Notes: generated by a model not told the origin, from the letters alone. Positions 16,127-26,848 are shown, counted from the first letter of the stretch. The stretch is DNA of 64,000 nucleotides from DASUPK01 sp963815045 (GCA_963815045.1 CAWFET010000003.1:765994-829993); one strand, 5' to 3'. Program-made: numbers and translations.

Positions 16127-17557
16127 ATGAGCAGGCGGCAGCGGAAGCCCGCGGAGAAGCGCAGGCGGCATCAGGCGGAACCGAGTCTGGGCCGGTCAAT
16201 CGCGACGGGCGCCGGGGTGACGGTCGGAGCGACGCTGCTCATGGGAGGTGTGGCGCAGGCGGCATGCACCTGCGTCGTCAACAGCCTCCAGGACCCGACC
16301 GACGGCGCCAACACGACGTTGCGCGACGCGATCACGAGCGCCAACCAGCTGGGCAACGCCTATTCCACGATCACGTTCGACTCGAGCCTGTCGGGAACGG
16401 TCATGCTCGGGAGCGAGCTGCCACAAGTCATCAACCCGGGCACGACGATCCAGGGCCCGGGAGGCGGGCAGATCAAGATCGACGGCCAGGACACGTCGCG
16501 GATCTTCAACGTGAGCGCGAGCGACGCGCGGATCTCCGGCCTCACCATCCAGAACGGCAATGCCGCCACCGGCGGCGGGATCTACCTCCAGGTTGGGCAG
16601 CTGACCGTCGCGAACTCCGTCGTGACCGGCAACACCGCCACCGGTGACGGCGGCGGAATCTACGTTCACACCGGCAACCTCACCGTCGACTCCTCGACGA
16701 TCAGCGACAACCACTCCGGTAACTTCGGCGGCGGGATCGGAGGGAGCTCCAGCTCGGGGGGGTTCGCCGGCCCGACGACGGTTCGCAATTCGACCCTCTC
16801 GGGAAACCACGCGCGTTTCGGAGGCGGCGCGTACTTCAGCTTCAAGAGCGCGGCGACCGTCGAGAACTCGACGATCTACGAGAACTATGCCGATGTCGGA
16901 GTCGACGCCCGCGGGGGCGGCCTCTACCACGCCGGGCAGGGCGGCGGGCCCGGCCTCGTGGTGACCGGGTCGACGATCACCAAGAACTATGCGTTCATCG
17001 ATGGCGGTGGTGTCGCCTCCGGTGGGGCGCCGACTTCGTACATCCGACCGACGATCCGGGACTCGATCGTCGCCGGGAACTACGCGAGCCCTGGACCGGA
17101 CCTGGCTGCGTACAACGGGGGGAACCCGGTCTCGATGAGCGTCGGCTTCTCGCTGATCGGCACCGTCGACTCCGCGGTCGTGATCACCCCGACCGGCCCG
17201 AACCTGCTCAACCAGAATCCACAGCTCGGGGCGCTGGCGAACAACGGCGGCCCCACCCAGACCCAGAAGCCGGCCACGACGAGCCCCGTGATCGACGCCG
17301 GGTCGGCCTTCAGCCTGACGACCGATCAGCGCGGCCTGACCCGCCCATTCGACGCGATCACCGCGAACGTCGCGGGCGGCGACGCCTCGGACATAGGCGC
17401 GGTCGAGCTGCAGTCCTCCGACATCGCCGCGGCGCCCACGCCCACGCCGACGCCGCCCAGCACGCCGGCGACGCCCGCCACGAAGAAGAAGTGCAAGAAG
17501 ACGCACAAGCGCTTGGCCGAGAGCGCCAAGAAGAAGTGCAAGAAGAAGAAGAAGTAG
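16127..17557 (+). CDS. secreted right-handed beta-helix protein, choice-of-anchor Q type
   Basis: 476 residues. The N-terminus is a long basic signal region (RRQRKPAEKRRRHQ, then a hydrophobic stretch, cleavage near GVAQA). Residues about 60-380 carry repeated GGGIY / NSTISGN-type turns of a right-handed parallel beta-helix. Residues about 385-425 (NNGGPTQTQ, SPVIDAG, TDQRGLTRPF, DIGAVEL) are the choice-of-anchor Q signature. A Pro/Thr linker leads to a highly basic tail with two KKKCKK motifs. It is exported and likely cell-surface; the ligand is unknown, and the tail may bind the anionic wall (inference). AGGAGGG lies 4-5 nt before ATG 16127. Confidence 0.9.
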   Translation: MSRRQRKPAEKRRRHQAEPSLGRSIATGAGVTVGATLLMGGVAQAACTCVVNSLQDPTDGANTTLRDAITSANQLGNAYSTITFDSSLSGTVMLGSELPQVINPGTTIQGPGGGQIKIDGQDTSRIFNVSASDARISGLTIQNGNAATGGGIYLQVGQLTVANSVVTGNTATGDGGGIYVHTGNLTVDSSTISDNHSGNFGGGIGGSSSSGGFAGPTTVRNSTLSGNHARFGGGAYFSFKSAATVENSTIYENYADVGVDARGGGLYHAGQGGGPGLVVTGSTITKNYAFIDGGGVASGGAPTSYIRPTIRDSIVAGNYASPGPDLAAYNGGNPVSMSVGFSLIGTVDSAVVITPTGPNLLNQNPQLGALANNGGPTQTQKPATTSPVIDAGSAFSLTTDQRGLTRPFDAITANVAGGDASDIGAVELQSSDIAAAPTPTPTPPSTPATPATKKKCKKTHKRLAESAKKKCKKKKK

Positions 17558-17594
17558 GCGCCTAGCCGGGGAGCACCCCATACTTTGAGGGGAG

Positions 17595-19025
17595 ATGGAG
17601 CCGAGCACACCGCTCCTGCTGCGCGAGCCGCCTCCCTCACGGGCACTCGGCATCTCTGTCGCCGTCGTAGCAGTCGCGCTTACGACGCTGATCGTCTATG
17701 CCCTTCGCGGGGTCGCCCCGGCGGTTTCGCTCGGTGTCGTCTACCTGATGGCGGTGTTGCTGGTCTCGACCTTCTGGGGTCTCGGGCTCGGCCTGTTCAC
17801 GGCGCTGCTCAGTGCCCTTGCGTTCAACTTCTTTCACATCCCGCCGACCGGGTACTTCACGATCGCCAAGGGGGAGAACTGGGTTGCCCTCGCGGTCTTC
17901 CTGGTCACGGCGATCGTCGCGAGCTCACTCGCCGAGGTGGCACGAGCGCGGGCCCACGACGCCGAGGAGAGGCGCAGCGAGGCCGACCTGATGGCCGAGC
18001 TTGCTCGCGTTCTGCTCGGAGGACCCAGCCTCGACCCGGCATTGCCCGTCGCCGCCGAGCGCATCGCAACGGCGCTTGGGTTGCCCTCGGCCTCGTTGGC
18101 CCGGGGCGAGGTCGGTGACCAGGCTGGCCACATCTCATTGGCCCTGACCAGGGACGGAAGCCGGCTGGGCACATTGGTTGTTCCCGCGGGGATCGCCCCC
18201 GAGAACCTTGCCCGGCTCGAGCAGCGCCTCGTGCCTGGGCTCGAGGCCCTGCTCGCCGCGGCGATCGACCGGGACGCGCTGTTGCGGACGACGGTGGAGA
18301 CGGAGGCGCTGCGCCGCAGCGACGAGATCAAGACCGCGCTGCTGCGCACCGTGTCCCACGACCTCCGAACGCCGATCACCGCGATTCGCGCCGCGGCGGA
18401 GGCGCTCGCGTCGCCCACCATCGGCAACCAGGACCGCGACGATCTCAGGGAGGCGATCGTGGACGACTCCGAGCGCCTCGCGGGGTTGATCGACAACCTG
18501 CTCGACCTCTCGCGGCTGCGGACCGGAAGCGCGGAGCCCTCGAGAGACTGGTGCTCTATCGAGGAGGTGATCGAGGCGTCGCTCGACGACCTGGAGATCG
18601 ACCGGGGTGGCTTCCAGCTCTCGATCGACGAGCATCTGCCCTTCATCCGGGCGGACGCTGCACAGCTCGAGCGCGTCTTCGTCAACCTCCTCTCGAATGC
18701 CGCCCGCTATTCGGCGGGCGAGCGCGTTTCAGTCCGTGCCCGCGAAGTCTCCGGCAGGGTGGTGATCAGGGTGGTGGACCGGGGCCCGGGAATCCCGGAT
18801 CGCGATCTGGACCGGATCTTCGAGGCCTTCTACCAGGGTCCCGACGACCCGTCGCACACGGGCGCCGGGTTAGGCCTCGCGATCGTCAAGGGATTCGTCG
18901 AGGCGAACGGGGGGCAGGTCTCGGTCGAGTCTCTGCCGGGGCAGGGCACCACCTTCGTGGTCGAGTTCCCTCTGGACAGCGCGGCCTCCGACGAGCCAGC
19001 CGAGCCGGTCGTGCCGGCGCGATGA
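17595..19025 (+). CDS. kdpD: KdpD-type sensor histidine kinase lacking the N-terminal Kdp domain
   Basis: 476 residues. A four-helix DUF4118 membrane domain (about 18-115; FWGLGLGLFTALLSALAFNFF and GYFTIAKGENW are typical of KdpD) is followed by a GAF-like region (about 135-225), HisKA with H255 in VSHDLRTP, and a HATPase domain (NLLSNAARYS, DRGPGIP, GAGLGLAIVKG). In full-length KdpD a Walker-A KdpD domain and a Usp domain precede this part; here they are encoded separately at 24429. It would phosphorylate KdpE, encoded next with a 4-nt overlap, in response to K+ limitation. GAGGGGAG precedes ATG 17595. The split between the two halves matches a natural domain boundary. Confidence 0.92.
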   Translation: MEPSTPLLLREPPPSRALGISVAVVAVALTTLIVYALRGVAPAVSLGVVYLMAVLLVSTFWGLGLGLFTALLSALAFNFFHIPPTGYFTIAKGENWVALAVFLVTAIVASSLAEVARARAHDAEERRSEADLMAELARVLLGGPSLDPALPVAAERIATALGLPSASLARGEVGDQAGHISLALTRDGSRLGTLVVPAGIAPENLARLEQRLVPGLEALLAAAIDRDALLRTTVETEALRRSDEIKTALLRTVSHDLRTPITAIRAAAEALASPTIGNQDRDDLREAIVDDSERLAGLIDNLLDLSRLRTGSAEPSRDWCSIEEVIEASLDDLEIDRGGFQLSIDEHLPFIRADAAQLERVFVNLLSNAARYSAGERVSVRAREVSGRVVIRVVDRGPGIPDRDLDRIFEAFYQGPDDPSHTGAGLGLAIVKGFVEANGGQVSVESLPGQGTTFVVEFPLDSAASDEPAEPVVPAR

Positions 19026-19696
19026 CACAGCGAATCCTCGTCTGCGACGACGAGATGCAGATCCGCCGGGCGCTTCGCGTGGTCCTGAAGGACGCCGGGT
19101 TCGACGTGATCGAGACTGCCGACGCCGCGGAGGCGCTCGACGCGGCTTCCGTGAAGCCACCCGACGCCGCGATCATCGACCTGCTTCTGCCCGACGGTGA
19201 CGGCGTGGAGGTGACGCGCAGCATCCGGTCCTGGAGCGAGATGCCGATCGTCGTCCTCTCAGCTGTGGGCGAGGAGGAGCAGAAGGTGCGCGCATTGGAG
19301 GCGGGCGCTGACGACTACGTGACCAAGCCGTTCGGCCCGAAGGAACTCGTCGCCAGGCTGAACGCGGCGCTGAGGCGCGTGGGCGATGCCGCCGACGAGC
19401 CGTCGATCACCGCCGACGGCCTCGAGATCGACCTCGCGGGACACTCCGTGAAGCGCGATGGGGGGGAGGTCCACCTGACCCCCATCGAGTTCCGCCTGCT
19501 GGGGACACTGGCCCGCAACCGAGGCCGGCTGATGACGCACCGCGCGTTGCTCCAGGAGGTCTGGGGGCCCGGGTGGGAGGAGGACACCCAGACCCTGCGC
19601 GTGCACATCGCGAACCTTCGCCGCAAGATCGAGCCGCCCGGCGGACCGCGGTACATCCGGACTGACCCCGGCGTCGGATACCGCTTCCAAGCCTGA
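19022..19696 (+). CDS. kdpE: KdpE response regulator (OmpR/PhoB family)
   Basis: 224 residues. The receiver domain has the acidic pocket D9-D10, phosphoacceptor D53 (IIDLLLP) and the conserved lysine in VTKPFGPKEL. The winged-helix effector domain spans about 125-222 (LTPIEFRLLGTLARNRGRL, RVHIANLRRKIE, TDPGVGYRF). It is the cognate regulator of the kinase upstream, whose TGA overlaps this ATG. It should activate the kdpFACB genes that begin 74 bp downstream. Alternative upstream starts in the same frame overlap the kinase and are rejected. Confidence 0.95.
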   Translation: MTQRILVCDDEMQIRRALRVVLKDAGFDVIETADAAEALDAASVKPPDAAIIDLLLPDGDGVEVTRSIRSWSEMPIVVLSAVGEEEQKVRALEAGADDYVTKPFGPKELVARLNAALRRVGDAADEPSITADGLEIDLAGHSVKRDGGEVHLTPIEFRLLGTLARNRGRLMTHRALLQEVWGPGWEEDTQTLRVHIANLRRKIEPPGGPRYIRTDPGVGYRFQA

Positions 19697-19699
19697 GCT

Positions 19700-19716
19700 T
19701 CACACGATCTTTGTGA
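19700..19716. promoter_or_regulatory. inverted repeat TCACA-N7-TGTGA upstream of the kdp genes
   Basis: Perfect 5-bp arms (19700-19704 and 19712-19716), just after the kdpE stop and about 55 bp before the first kdp micropeptide. The position suits a KdpE binding site; the sequence is not the T-rich E. coli site, so the assignment is tentative. Confidence 0.3.
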
Positions 19717-19719
19717 CGC

Positions 19720-19742
19720 AGCCCCGAACCTGAACGGGGGCT
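19720..19742 (+). terminator. hairpin between kdpE and the kdp structural genes
   Basis: AGCCCC (19720-19725) pairs with GGGGCT (19737-19742) across an 11-nt loop. No T tract follows, so it may be an attenuating hairpin rather than a full terminator separating the regulatory pair from the ATPase genes. Confidence 0.3.
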
Positions 19743-19770
19743 TCACGCGGCCGGATCAATCCTTTGGCCC

Positions 19771-19851
19771 ATGGACTTGATCTCAGTCGGAATCGCGGTC
19801 GTGGTCTTCGCCGCGCTCTACTTCCTGATCGACGGGCTGGACCGCGTATGA
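19771..19851 (+). CDS. 26-residue membrane micropeptide upstream of kdpF
   Basis: The whole protein is a single hydrophobic helix: MDLISVGIAVVVFAALYFL, then IDGLDRV. Its TGA overlaps the ATG of kdpF by 4 nt, the same coupling seen between kdpF and kdpA, which argues that it is translated. Similar tiny proteins ending in a charged RGxDR/DGLDR-like motif precede kdpF in other actinobacteria as far as I recall, but I know no established function. A role as an extra small subunit or stabiliser of the Kdp complex is inference. It has no Shine-Dalgarno. Confidence 0.65.
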   Translation: MDLISVGIAVVVFAALYFLIDGLDRV

Positions 19852-19937
19852 GCTTCGCCGAAGGCGCGATGCTCGTCATCTCGGTCGCTCTGTTCATCTA
19901 TCTCCTCTACGCGCTCCTGCGCGGCGAGAACCTGTGA
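19848..19937 (+). CDS. kdpF: KdpF, small subunit of the K+-transporting ATPase
   Basis: 29 residues, one transmembrane helix (MLVISVALFIYLLYALLRG) ending in GENL. The length, the xxYLLYALLRGExL pattern and the position immediately before kdpA identify KdpF, the lipid-like peptide that stabilises the KdpFABC complex. ATG 19848 overlaps the previous stop (ATGA), and its own TGA overlaps the GTG start of kdpA (GTGA). Confidence 0.88.
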   Translation: MSFAEGAMLVISVALFIYLLYALLRGENL

Positions 19938-21691
19938 CCGTCAACGGCTGGCTGCAACTGGCGATCTACTTCGCCGTGCTGACTGCGCTCGTGCCGGTCC
20001 TGGGTGGCTACATGGCGCGCGTCTATCAGGGCGAGCGCCTGCTGCTCGAGCGGCCGCTCGGCTGGCTCGAGCGCCTCATCTACCGGCTGCTCGGCCCGTC
20101 GGCACGCTCCGAGCAGGACTGGAAGGGCTACGGCAAGACCGTGGTCGTCTTCAGCTTCGTCTTCTGGCTCGTGCTCTATCTCATCCTGCGCACCCAGAGC
20201 ATTCATCCGTGGAACCCGGAGGGGTTCAACTCGGCGCCCTGGGACGTGACCTTCAACACCACGTCCTCGTTCATCAGCAACACGAACTGGCAGTACTACG
20301 GCGGCGAGACGACGATGACCTACTTCTCGCAGATGGCCGGCCTCGCCGTCCAGAACTTCGTCTCGGCAGCGGCCGGCATGGCCGTCCTCGCCGCGGTGAT
20401 CCGCGGCTTCGCCAGTCGCGGGGTCAAGGAGCTCGGCAACTTCTGGCGTGACCTCACCCGCACGCTGCTCTACATCCTCCTTCCGCTCGCCATTCTCGGG
20501 ACCCTGATCCTCGTCTCCCAGGGCGTGGTCCAGTCGCTCAGCGGCTACGTGACGATCCACGGGCTCGGCGGCCTCGACCAGACGCTGCCGATGGGCCCCG
20601 CCGCCTCGCAGGTCGCGATCAAGCAGCTGGGAACCAACGGAGGCGGGTTCTTCAACCTCAACAGCTCCTTCCCGTTCGAGAACCCGACTCAGTTCTCGGG
20701 CTTCGTCGAGATGATCTTCATCCTCCTGATCCCCGCCGCGGCCACGGCGCAGTTCGGCCGGATGGTGGGCAACCGACGTCAGGGCTGGGCCCTCTACGCG
20801 ACGATGGTCGTCTTCGCCGTCAGCCTCTTCGGCGTCGCCTACGCCGCCGAGCAGAACGGATCTCCCGCACAGCACGTCGCCGGCGAGAACACCGCAGTGG
20901 CGGATGGCACGACGGGCGGGAACCTGGAGGGCAAGGAGCAGCGCAACGGGATCACGGCCACAGCCGAGTGGGCGAACTTCACCAGCGAGGCCTCCAACGG
21001 CTCCGTGAACGGAGCGCACGACTCGCTCACCGGAATCGGCGGCCTCGTCCCGCTCACGAACATGATGACCGGGGAGGTGATCTTCGGCGGGGTCGGCTCG
21101 GGGCTGTACGGGATGCTCTTAACGGTTCTCCTGGCGGTCTTCATAGCCGGCCTGATGGTCGGCAGGACGCCCGAGTACCTGGGCAAGAAGGTCGAGTCCC
21201 GGGAGATGAAGCTGGTCCTGATCGGGCTGCTGTTCACCCCGATGGTTGCCCTGATCGCAACCGGGATCGCGATCTCGAGCAAGTACGGAACGCCTTCGAT
21301 CTTCAACTCGGGTCCGCAGGGTTTCTCCGAGACGCTCTACGCCTACACGTCGCAGGCGAACAACAACGGCTCCGCCTTTGCCGGCTATACCGGCTTCGTC
21401 CAGCCGAACGCCCCTGGCAACGTTGGCGCCTACGGGATCACCTTCGCCGACATCCTCGGAGGGCTCTCGATGCTGACGGCCCGCTTCGTGCCGCTGCTCT
21501 CAGCATTGGCCGTCGCCGGTTCGCTCTCGATGAAGCGCGTGGTGCCCGCCGGACCCGGCACCTTCCGGACCGACAATCCGACCTTCGTGGTCCTGCTGCT
21601 CGCCGTGATCGTGATCGTCGCGGCCCTGACCTTCTTCCCGGCACTCCTGCTCGGCCCGGTCGTTCAGGGCCTGACCAACCAGCTCTTCTGA
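19934..21691 (+). CDS. kdpA: KdpA, potassium-channel-like subunit of KdpFABC
   Basis: 585 residues with about ten membrane helices; somewhat longer than the E. coli subunit. The four pseudo-repeats of the selectivity filter are recognisable: NTSSFISNTNWQ, TNGGGFFNLNSSFPFENP, EVIFGGVGSGLYG and SQANNNGSAFAGY. KdpA carries K+ through the complex at the cytoplasmic membrane. The start is GTG 19934, coupled to kdpF. The soluble loop around residues 300-345 (AEQNGSPAQHVAGEN to NFTSEASNG) is a normal family feature. kdpC, not kdpB, follows after 1 nt. Confidence 0.96.
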   Translation: MTVNGWLQLAIYFAVLTALVPVLGGYMARVYQGERLLLERPLGWLERLIYRLLGPSARSEQDWKGYGKTVVVFSFVFWLVLYLILRTQSIHPWNPEGFNSAPWDVTFNTTSSFISNTNWQYYGGETTMTYFSQMAGLAVQNFVSAAAGMAVLAAVIRGFASRGVKELGNFWRDLTRTLLYILLPLAILGTLILVSQGVVQSLSGYVTIHGLGGLDQTLPMGPAASQVAIKQLGTNGGGFFNLNSSFPFENPTQFSGFVEMIFILLIPAAATAQFGRMVGNRRQGWALYATMVVFAVSLFGVAYAAEQNGSPAQHVAGENTAVADGTTGGNLEGKEQRNGITATAEWANFTSEASNGSVNGAHDSLTGIGGLVPLTNMMTGEVIFGGVGSGLYGMLLTVLLAVFIAGLMVGRTPEYLGKKVESREMKLVLIGLLFTPMVALIATGIAISSKYGTPSIFNSGPQGFSETLYAYTSQANNNGSAFAGYTGFVQPNAPGNVGAYGITFADILGGLSMLTARFVPLLSALAVAGSLSMKRVVPAGPGTFRTDNPTFVVLLLAVIVIVAALTFFPALLLGPVVQGLTNQLF

Positions 21692-21692
21692 G

Positions 21693-22336
21693 ATGAGACG
21701 CGATCTGACAGCCTCGATCGTTGCCGCGGTGACTTTCACGCTCCTCTTCGGCGTGGTCTACCCGCTGGTCGCCACGGGTGTCTCGCAGGTTCTCTTCCCG
21801 AACGGGTCGGACGGCAGTCAGGTGAAGGTCGACGGCCGGACCGTCGGCTCCAAGCTGATCGGCCAAAGCTTCACGATCCGGCATGCGATCCCGACCGCCC
21901 AGCGCGGCAAGTTCGGCAAGAAGCAGATCAAGACCCCCGATCCGAAGTACTTTCAGCCGCGCCCGTCGGTCACGACCTACAGCGCCGATACCGCCTTCTT
22001 CAACAACCTCGGCCCGAACAGCCGGGAGCTGATGCAGGAGTTCAAGGGGTACATCCGGGCCTACCTGACTCTGGAGCGCCCATACAACCCGGGTCTGACC
22101 AGGTCTGACATCCCCGTGGACGCGATCACCTCCTCGGCATCCGGCGTCGATCCGGACATCTCCCAGGCGAATGCGCGGATCCAGGCGCACCGGATCTCGA
22201 GGGTGCGCGGCGTCCCGCTCGACAGGGTCAACCAGCTGATTGACGACCACACCGACAGACGGTTCCTCGGTGTCCTCGGCGAGCCCGGCGTGAACGTGCT
22301 CGAGCTCAACATCGCCCTCGATAAGGAGTCTCAGCA

Positions 22337-22340
<4 letters not shown>
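21693..22340 (+). CDS. kdpC: KdpC subunit of the K+-transporting ATPase
   Basis: 215 residues. One N-terminal membrane helix (TASIVAAVTFTLLFGVVYPL) leads to an outer-face domain with the KdpC hallmarks GSKLIGQSF, YFQPRPS, NLGPNSREL, VDAITSSASGVDPDIS and RGVPLDRVNQLI. KdpC raises the ATP affinity of KdpB and is required for assembly. Its location between kdpA and kdpB, instead of after kdpB, is unusual compared with the common kdpFABC order. The last 4 nt overlap the kdpB start. Confidence 0.96.
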
Positions 22341-24406
<2,066 letters not shown>

Positions 24407-24428
24407 GACGGGAGCAAACTTGTTGACG

Positions 24429-25598
24429 ATGCCCGATCCCACCGAGAACGAGGTCAAGCTGTCGGCCGGCACTGAGTCACGGCGTGGGAGCCTCAAGGTG
24501 TTCCTCGGCATGGCAGCCGGTGTGGGGAAGACCTATCGCATGCTGCAGGAGGGTCGAGCCCAGGCCGAGTCGGGACGGGACGTGGTGGTCGGATACCTCG
24601 AGCCGCACGGCCGGAAGGAGACGGTCGAGCAATCCGGTCGCCTCGAGTTCGTGCCGCGTCGCAGGGTCCCCTACCGCGATGCGATGCTCGAGGAGATGGA
24701 CCTGCCGGCGGTGATCGGCCGTGCTCCGGAGCTGGCGCTGGTCGACGAGCTCGCCCACACCAACGCGCCCGGGCTCGAGCACGGTAAGCGCTACGAGGAC
24801 GTCGCGGACATCCTGGACGCGGGAATCGACGTCTACTCCACGGTCAACGTCCAGCACCTCGAGAGCCTCAACGACAGCGTCTGCGAGCTGACGGGGGTCC
24901 GGGTCCGGGAGACCATGCCGGATGCGGTGCTCGGATCGGCCGACGAGGTCGTGCTCATGGACCTGACGCCGGAGGCGCTGCTGGCTCGGCTGCGCGAGGG
25001 CAAGATCTATCCATCCGAGCGGGTCGACTCGGCGCTCAACAACTTCTTCCGGATCGAGAATCTCGCCGCCCTTCGCGAGGTGGCGCTGCGCCAGGTCGCC
25101 GAGGACGTCGAGGCGAAGCGGATGGTCCGGGAGCCGGTCGGTCAGCGAGAGGACCGGCTCGCCGACAGCGCGGCGTCGCAGGCGGTCGGTGAGCGGCTGC
25201 TGGCGCTGATCAAGCCGACGCCGCGGGCACAGCGGCTCGTTCGCCGCGCCTGGCGCTCCGCTCAGCGGCTGGGGGCCGAGCTCGACCTGCTCTGGGTGAA
25301 GCGCCCAGGCCACCGGCCGAGCAAGGAGGAGCAGGATCAGCTCGATGCCATCGGCCGGCTGGCCGCGGTGCTCGGCGCACACGTTCTGATCGAGGAGGGT
25401 GACGACGTCGCCCAGACCGTCAAGGAGGTCGCCGAGGAGAAGGGCAGCACCTACGTCCTGATCGGCACCCCCAGCCCGAGAACCGGTCTTGACCGGTTCA
25501 GGCCGGCGCTGCCGACCCGATTGATCGAAGCGCTGCCCGGTGTCGACATCCGCGTCGTCGCCGACAGGGCCCTCAGGGGGGAGGAGGCCGAGTCATGA
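24429..25598 (+). CDS. kdpD: stand-alone KdpD sensor domain plus UspA domain
   Basis: 389 residues corresponding to the N-terminal cytoplasmic half of KdpD. The Walker A motif GMAAGVGKTYRML, the VVVGYLEPHGR segment, LVDELAHTNAPG (Walker B) and the YSTVNVQHLESLND stretch define the KdpD domain (about 15-225). A UspA-like domain follows (about 235-370; YVLIGTPSPRTGLDRF). No membrane, HisKA or ATPase kinase domain is present; these are in the gene at 17595. In full-length KdpD this half senses cytoplasmic signals (K+, c-di-AMP through the Usp domain) and controls kinase output. Here it must act in trans. ATG 24429 is chosen; ATG 24387 would overlap kdpB by 20 nt. Confidence 0.9.
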   Translation: MPDPTENEVKLSAGTESRRGSLKVFLGMAAGVGKTYRMLQEGRAQAESGRDVVVGYLEPHGRKETVEQSGRLEFVPRRRVPYRDAMLEEMDLPAVIGRAPELALVDELAHTNAPGLEHGKRYEDVADILDAGIDVYSTVNVQHLESLNDSVCELTGVRVRETMPDAVLGSADEVVLMDLTPEALLARLREGKIYPSERVDSALNNFFRIENLAALREVALRQVAEDVEAKRMVREPVGQREDRLADSAASQAVGERLLALIKPTPRAQRLVRRAWRSAQRLGAELDLLWVKRPGHRPSKEEQDQLDAIGRLAAVLGAHVLIEEGDDVAQTVKEVAEEKGSTYVLIGTPSPRTGLDRFRPALPTRLIEALPGVDIRVVADRALRGEEAES

Positions 25599-26218
25599 GC
25601 CCGATCGAGGTCGTCGTCATCGCGGCGCTCGTCGCCTCGACCACCTACCTGCTCGTGCGCGAGCTGAGGCGCCGGCGGACGGAGTCGGCGATCACCCCCG
25701 CGCCCACGCGGATCCTCTTCCCGTTCGTGGGCCAGGCGCTCTCGACCCCCGCCTTCGACGCTGCCCTCCGGCTCGCGCGCGCTGAGGGGGCGACGCTGGT
25801 CCCCGCGTACCTGGCCATCGTCCCGCTGAGCGTGCATCTCGACACTCCGCTCAAGAAGCAGGCCGGGGCGGCCCTGCCCCTGCTGGAGGCGATCGAACAG
25901 CGCGCGTCGAGCCAGGGAGTGCCCGTTGACTCTCGCATCGAGCCGGGCAGGACGGTCCGGCACGCCCTGCGCCTTCTGATGGAGCACGAGCCCTTCGATC
26001 GGATCGTCGCAGCGGGCGCCACCAACGGCGATGGCTTCACCGCCGACGACGTTGCCTGGATCCTTGAGAACGCTCCAGGCGAGATCCTGATCCTCCGCCC
26101 GAGCTTGAAGCGGTCGCAGCTAGCCGGCCGCGCGCGAGACAAGGGCCGGGATCACCGAGTCCGACGAGTCCTCCTCCGGGTGCCAGAGCACGCCGAGAAC
26201 GAAGCCCCCATCGTCTGA
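25595..26218 (+). CDS. membrane-anchored UspA-like protein of the kdp operon
   Basis: 207 residues. One N-terminal helix (VVVIAALVASTTYLLVREL) is followed by an arginine-rich stop-transfer segment and a Usp-like alpha/beta domain (TRILFPFVGQ; FDRIVAAGAT; GEILILRPS). ATG 25595 overlaps the stop of the KdpD-domain gene (ATGA), so it belongs to the kdp operon. It may tether or modulate the soluble sensor half at the membrane (inference). The last ~33 residues are basic, read antisense across the end of the convergent hydrolase gene, and are unlike a Usp domain. The original stop may have been lost, or a small indel may lie near 26110. Confidence 0.72.
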   Translation: MSPIEVVVIAALVASTTYLLVRELRRRRTESAITPAPTRILFPFVGQALSTPAFDAALRLARAEGATLVPAYLAIVPLSVHLDTPLKKQAGAALPLLEAIEQRASSQGVPVDSRIEPGRTVRHALRLLMEHEPFDRIVAAGATNGDGFTADDVAWILENAPGEILILRPSLKRSQLAGRARDKGRDHRVRRVLLRVPEHAENEAPIV

Positions 26219-26833
26219 CTCGATCGCCTCGACGCTCTCGTCGTCCGTCGCCCAGGCGCTGACCGAGAGCGAATCCGGCACCGAATCGACGCCCTGGTGG
26301 TGATGGCTCTTCACCGTCAGATGCTCGGTGCCGGCGGCGCGGGCCGCCAGTGATCCAGCTTCCAGGCGAACGTCGTGCTCGGCCCAGGAACCGGGGACCG
26401 GCCGGTGGCGCTCGTGGCCGAGGCGGTCCGGAAGGTGCTGGTCGAGGGTCCCGCCGCACGCGACGTTCAGGATCTGCATGCCGCGGCAAATTCCAAGCAG
26501 CGAGATCCCGCGCTCCATCGCGCGCTGCGCCAGCGCGATCTCGAAGCGGTCGCGGTCCGGGTTGGTGCCGACGGTCTCCGGGTGGGCCTCCGCTCCATGG
26601 CTCCCGGGATCGATGTCGGCGCCGCCGCCGAGCAGGAGCGCGTCGATCCGGTCGAGGATCTGGTCGGGATCCTCGGTGGCGAGACGGTCGGGCGGAAGCA
26701 TCGCGACCATCCCGCCCGCCCCGTGGACCGCACGCGAGTAGGAGAGCGGCATGAGCACGGTCGGCTCGTCCTTCCAGACGCCGAAGTGAGCACTCTCCAC
26801 GGCGGCGCAGACTCCGATCAGCGGTCTGGGCAT
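26120..26833 (-). CDS. PuuD-like gamma-glutamyl hydrolase (peptidase C26)
   Basis: 237 residues. It starts PRPLIGVCA and carries the class I amidotransferase triad C116 (GICRGMQ), H218 and E220 (LWHPEE). The GGGADIDP and SHHHQGVD motifs are characteristic of gamma-glutamyl-gamma-aminobutyrate hydrolases, which free GABA or related acids from gamma-glutamyl conjugates. It would complete a gamma-glutamylated amine pathway with the GS-like ligase and aldehyde dehydrogenase at 11.3-14.1 kb, though it lies 12 kb away. The start ATG 26833 is fixed by family alignment; long upstream frames overlap the divergent oxidoreductase. Its final 98 bp overlap the convergent Usp gene. Confidence 0.9.
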   Translation of the reverse strand: MPRPLIGVCAAVESAHFGVWKDEPTVLMPLSYSRAVHGAGGMVAMLPPDRLATEDPDQILDRIDALLLGGGADIDPGSHGAEAHPETVGTNPDRDRFEIALAQRAMERGISLLGICRGMQILNVACGGTLDQHLPDRLGHERHRPVPGSWAEHDVRLEAGSLAARAAGTEHLTVKSHHHQGVDSVPDSLSVSAWATDDESVEAIESDDGGFVLGVLWHPEEDSSDSVIPALVSRAAG

Positions 26834-26848
26834 CGAGGATGAAGTTAA

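Noticed and set aside
25451..26142. Minus-strand frames opposite the kdp Usp gene
   Set aside because: No domain content; the plus frame has a membrane helix and Usp motifs.
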